This document shows positions 12,430 to 12,483 of a DNA stretch of 12,483 nucleotides, piece by piece (position 1 is the first letter of the stretch; every line of letters starts with the position of its first letter). Made by a program: the position numbers and the translations under genes. The notes below the pieces were generated by a model. That model saw only the letters and a list, made by a program, of their open reading frames with translations. It was not told the DNA's origin and did no database searches. Source of the DNA: NIOZ-UU35 sp964344175 (GTDB taxonomy: Bacteria; Chloroflexota; Anaerolineae; Anaerolineales; UBA11858); contig CAYFMI010000103.1 of NCBI GenBank assembly GCA_964344175.1, positions 1 to 12,483 on the forward strand. Reading direction: 5' to 3'.

Positions 12430-12483
12430 ATGTTGTCCAACCTATCTATCTTCCCCAATCGGCTGCGCCTCCAACGCGGCCTA
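12430..12483 (+). CDS. Start of an unidentified, probably SOS-regulated gene (cut by window edge)
   Basis: Only the first 18 codons are present, beginning MLSNLSIFPNRLRLQRGL with no stop. The start is well supported: GGAGGAGG lies 6 nt before the ATG, under a consensus promoter with two LexA-like boxes. The peptide is too short to recognise. Regulation by LexA would fit a DNA-repair, error-prone polymerase, recombination or cell-division-arrest gene, or LexA itself, but nothing in these residues selects among them. Confidence 0.65.
   Translation, partial: MLSNLSIFPNRLRLQRGL

Noticed and set aside
1..12483. CRISPR array, tRNA, rRNA, transposase or prophage genes
   Set aside because: No regularly spaced repeats, cloverleaf-like sequence, ribosomal RNA stretches or mobile-element proteins were seen on either strand.

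Overview
The window comes from a bacterium of moderate GC content. It looks most like a Chloroflexota (Anaerolineae-type) genome, or a relative with a similar gene repertoire. That placement is inferred from a Flp/Tad-type class III pilin N-terminus of the 'RGQG-V-E---ILVLVA' kind, from kinase-less PAS/GAF sensors, from beta-oxidation genes in a heterotroph setting, and from Gram-positive-type LexA-like boxes at the right edge. No rRNA, tRNA, CRISPR array or transposase is visible. Nearly all open sequence is explained by ten complete genes and one gene start cut by the right edge.

Layout: (1) 158-1330, minus strand, a short/medium-chain acyl-CoA dehydrogenase. (2) A divergent 335-bp gap, then a plus-strand block. 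It starts with a small pilin-like protein carrying a lectin-like head (1666-2361) and, 11 bp on, a single-span membrane protein with a carboxypeptidase-regulatory-like beta domain (2373-2810). Next, 68 bp on, is a large transmembrane sensor with a periplasmic solute-binding domain, three PAS domains and a GAF domain (2879-5572). A perfect 24-bp hairpin terminator follows at 5605-5655. The block ends with a second membrane sensor of six spans, PAS, GAF and GAF (5831-8125) and, 3 bp after it, a GNAT acetyltransferase (8129-8575). (3) A minus-strand block reading right to left: thiolase (12063-10858), a second GNAT acetyltransferase (10786-10361), and a GMC/cholesterol-oxidase-like flavoprotein (10225-8594). 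(4) A gene-free stretch holding a dispersed inverted repeat, then a consensus promoter with two LexA-like operators driving a gene of which only 18 codons are in the window.

How the parts work together: the dehydrogenase and thiolase are the first and last enzymes of fatty-acid beta-oxidation, and the GMC enzyme would oxidise a sterol-like or other alcohol. These give the window a lipid-degradation flavour. The plus-strand block looks like an envelope and signalling island. The two sensors are unrelated in their input halves but end in the same 48-residue module (38 of 48 positions identical) in place of any kinase, cyclase or GGDEF output. That shared module, and its association with a pilin-lectin fusion, is the least explained and most interesting part of the window.
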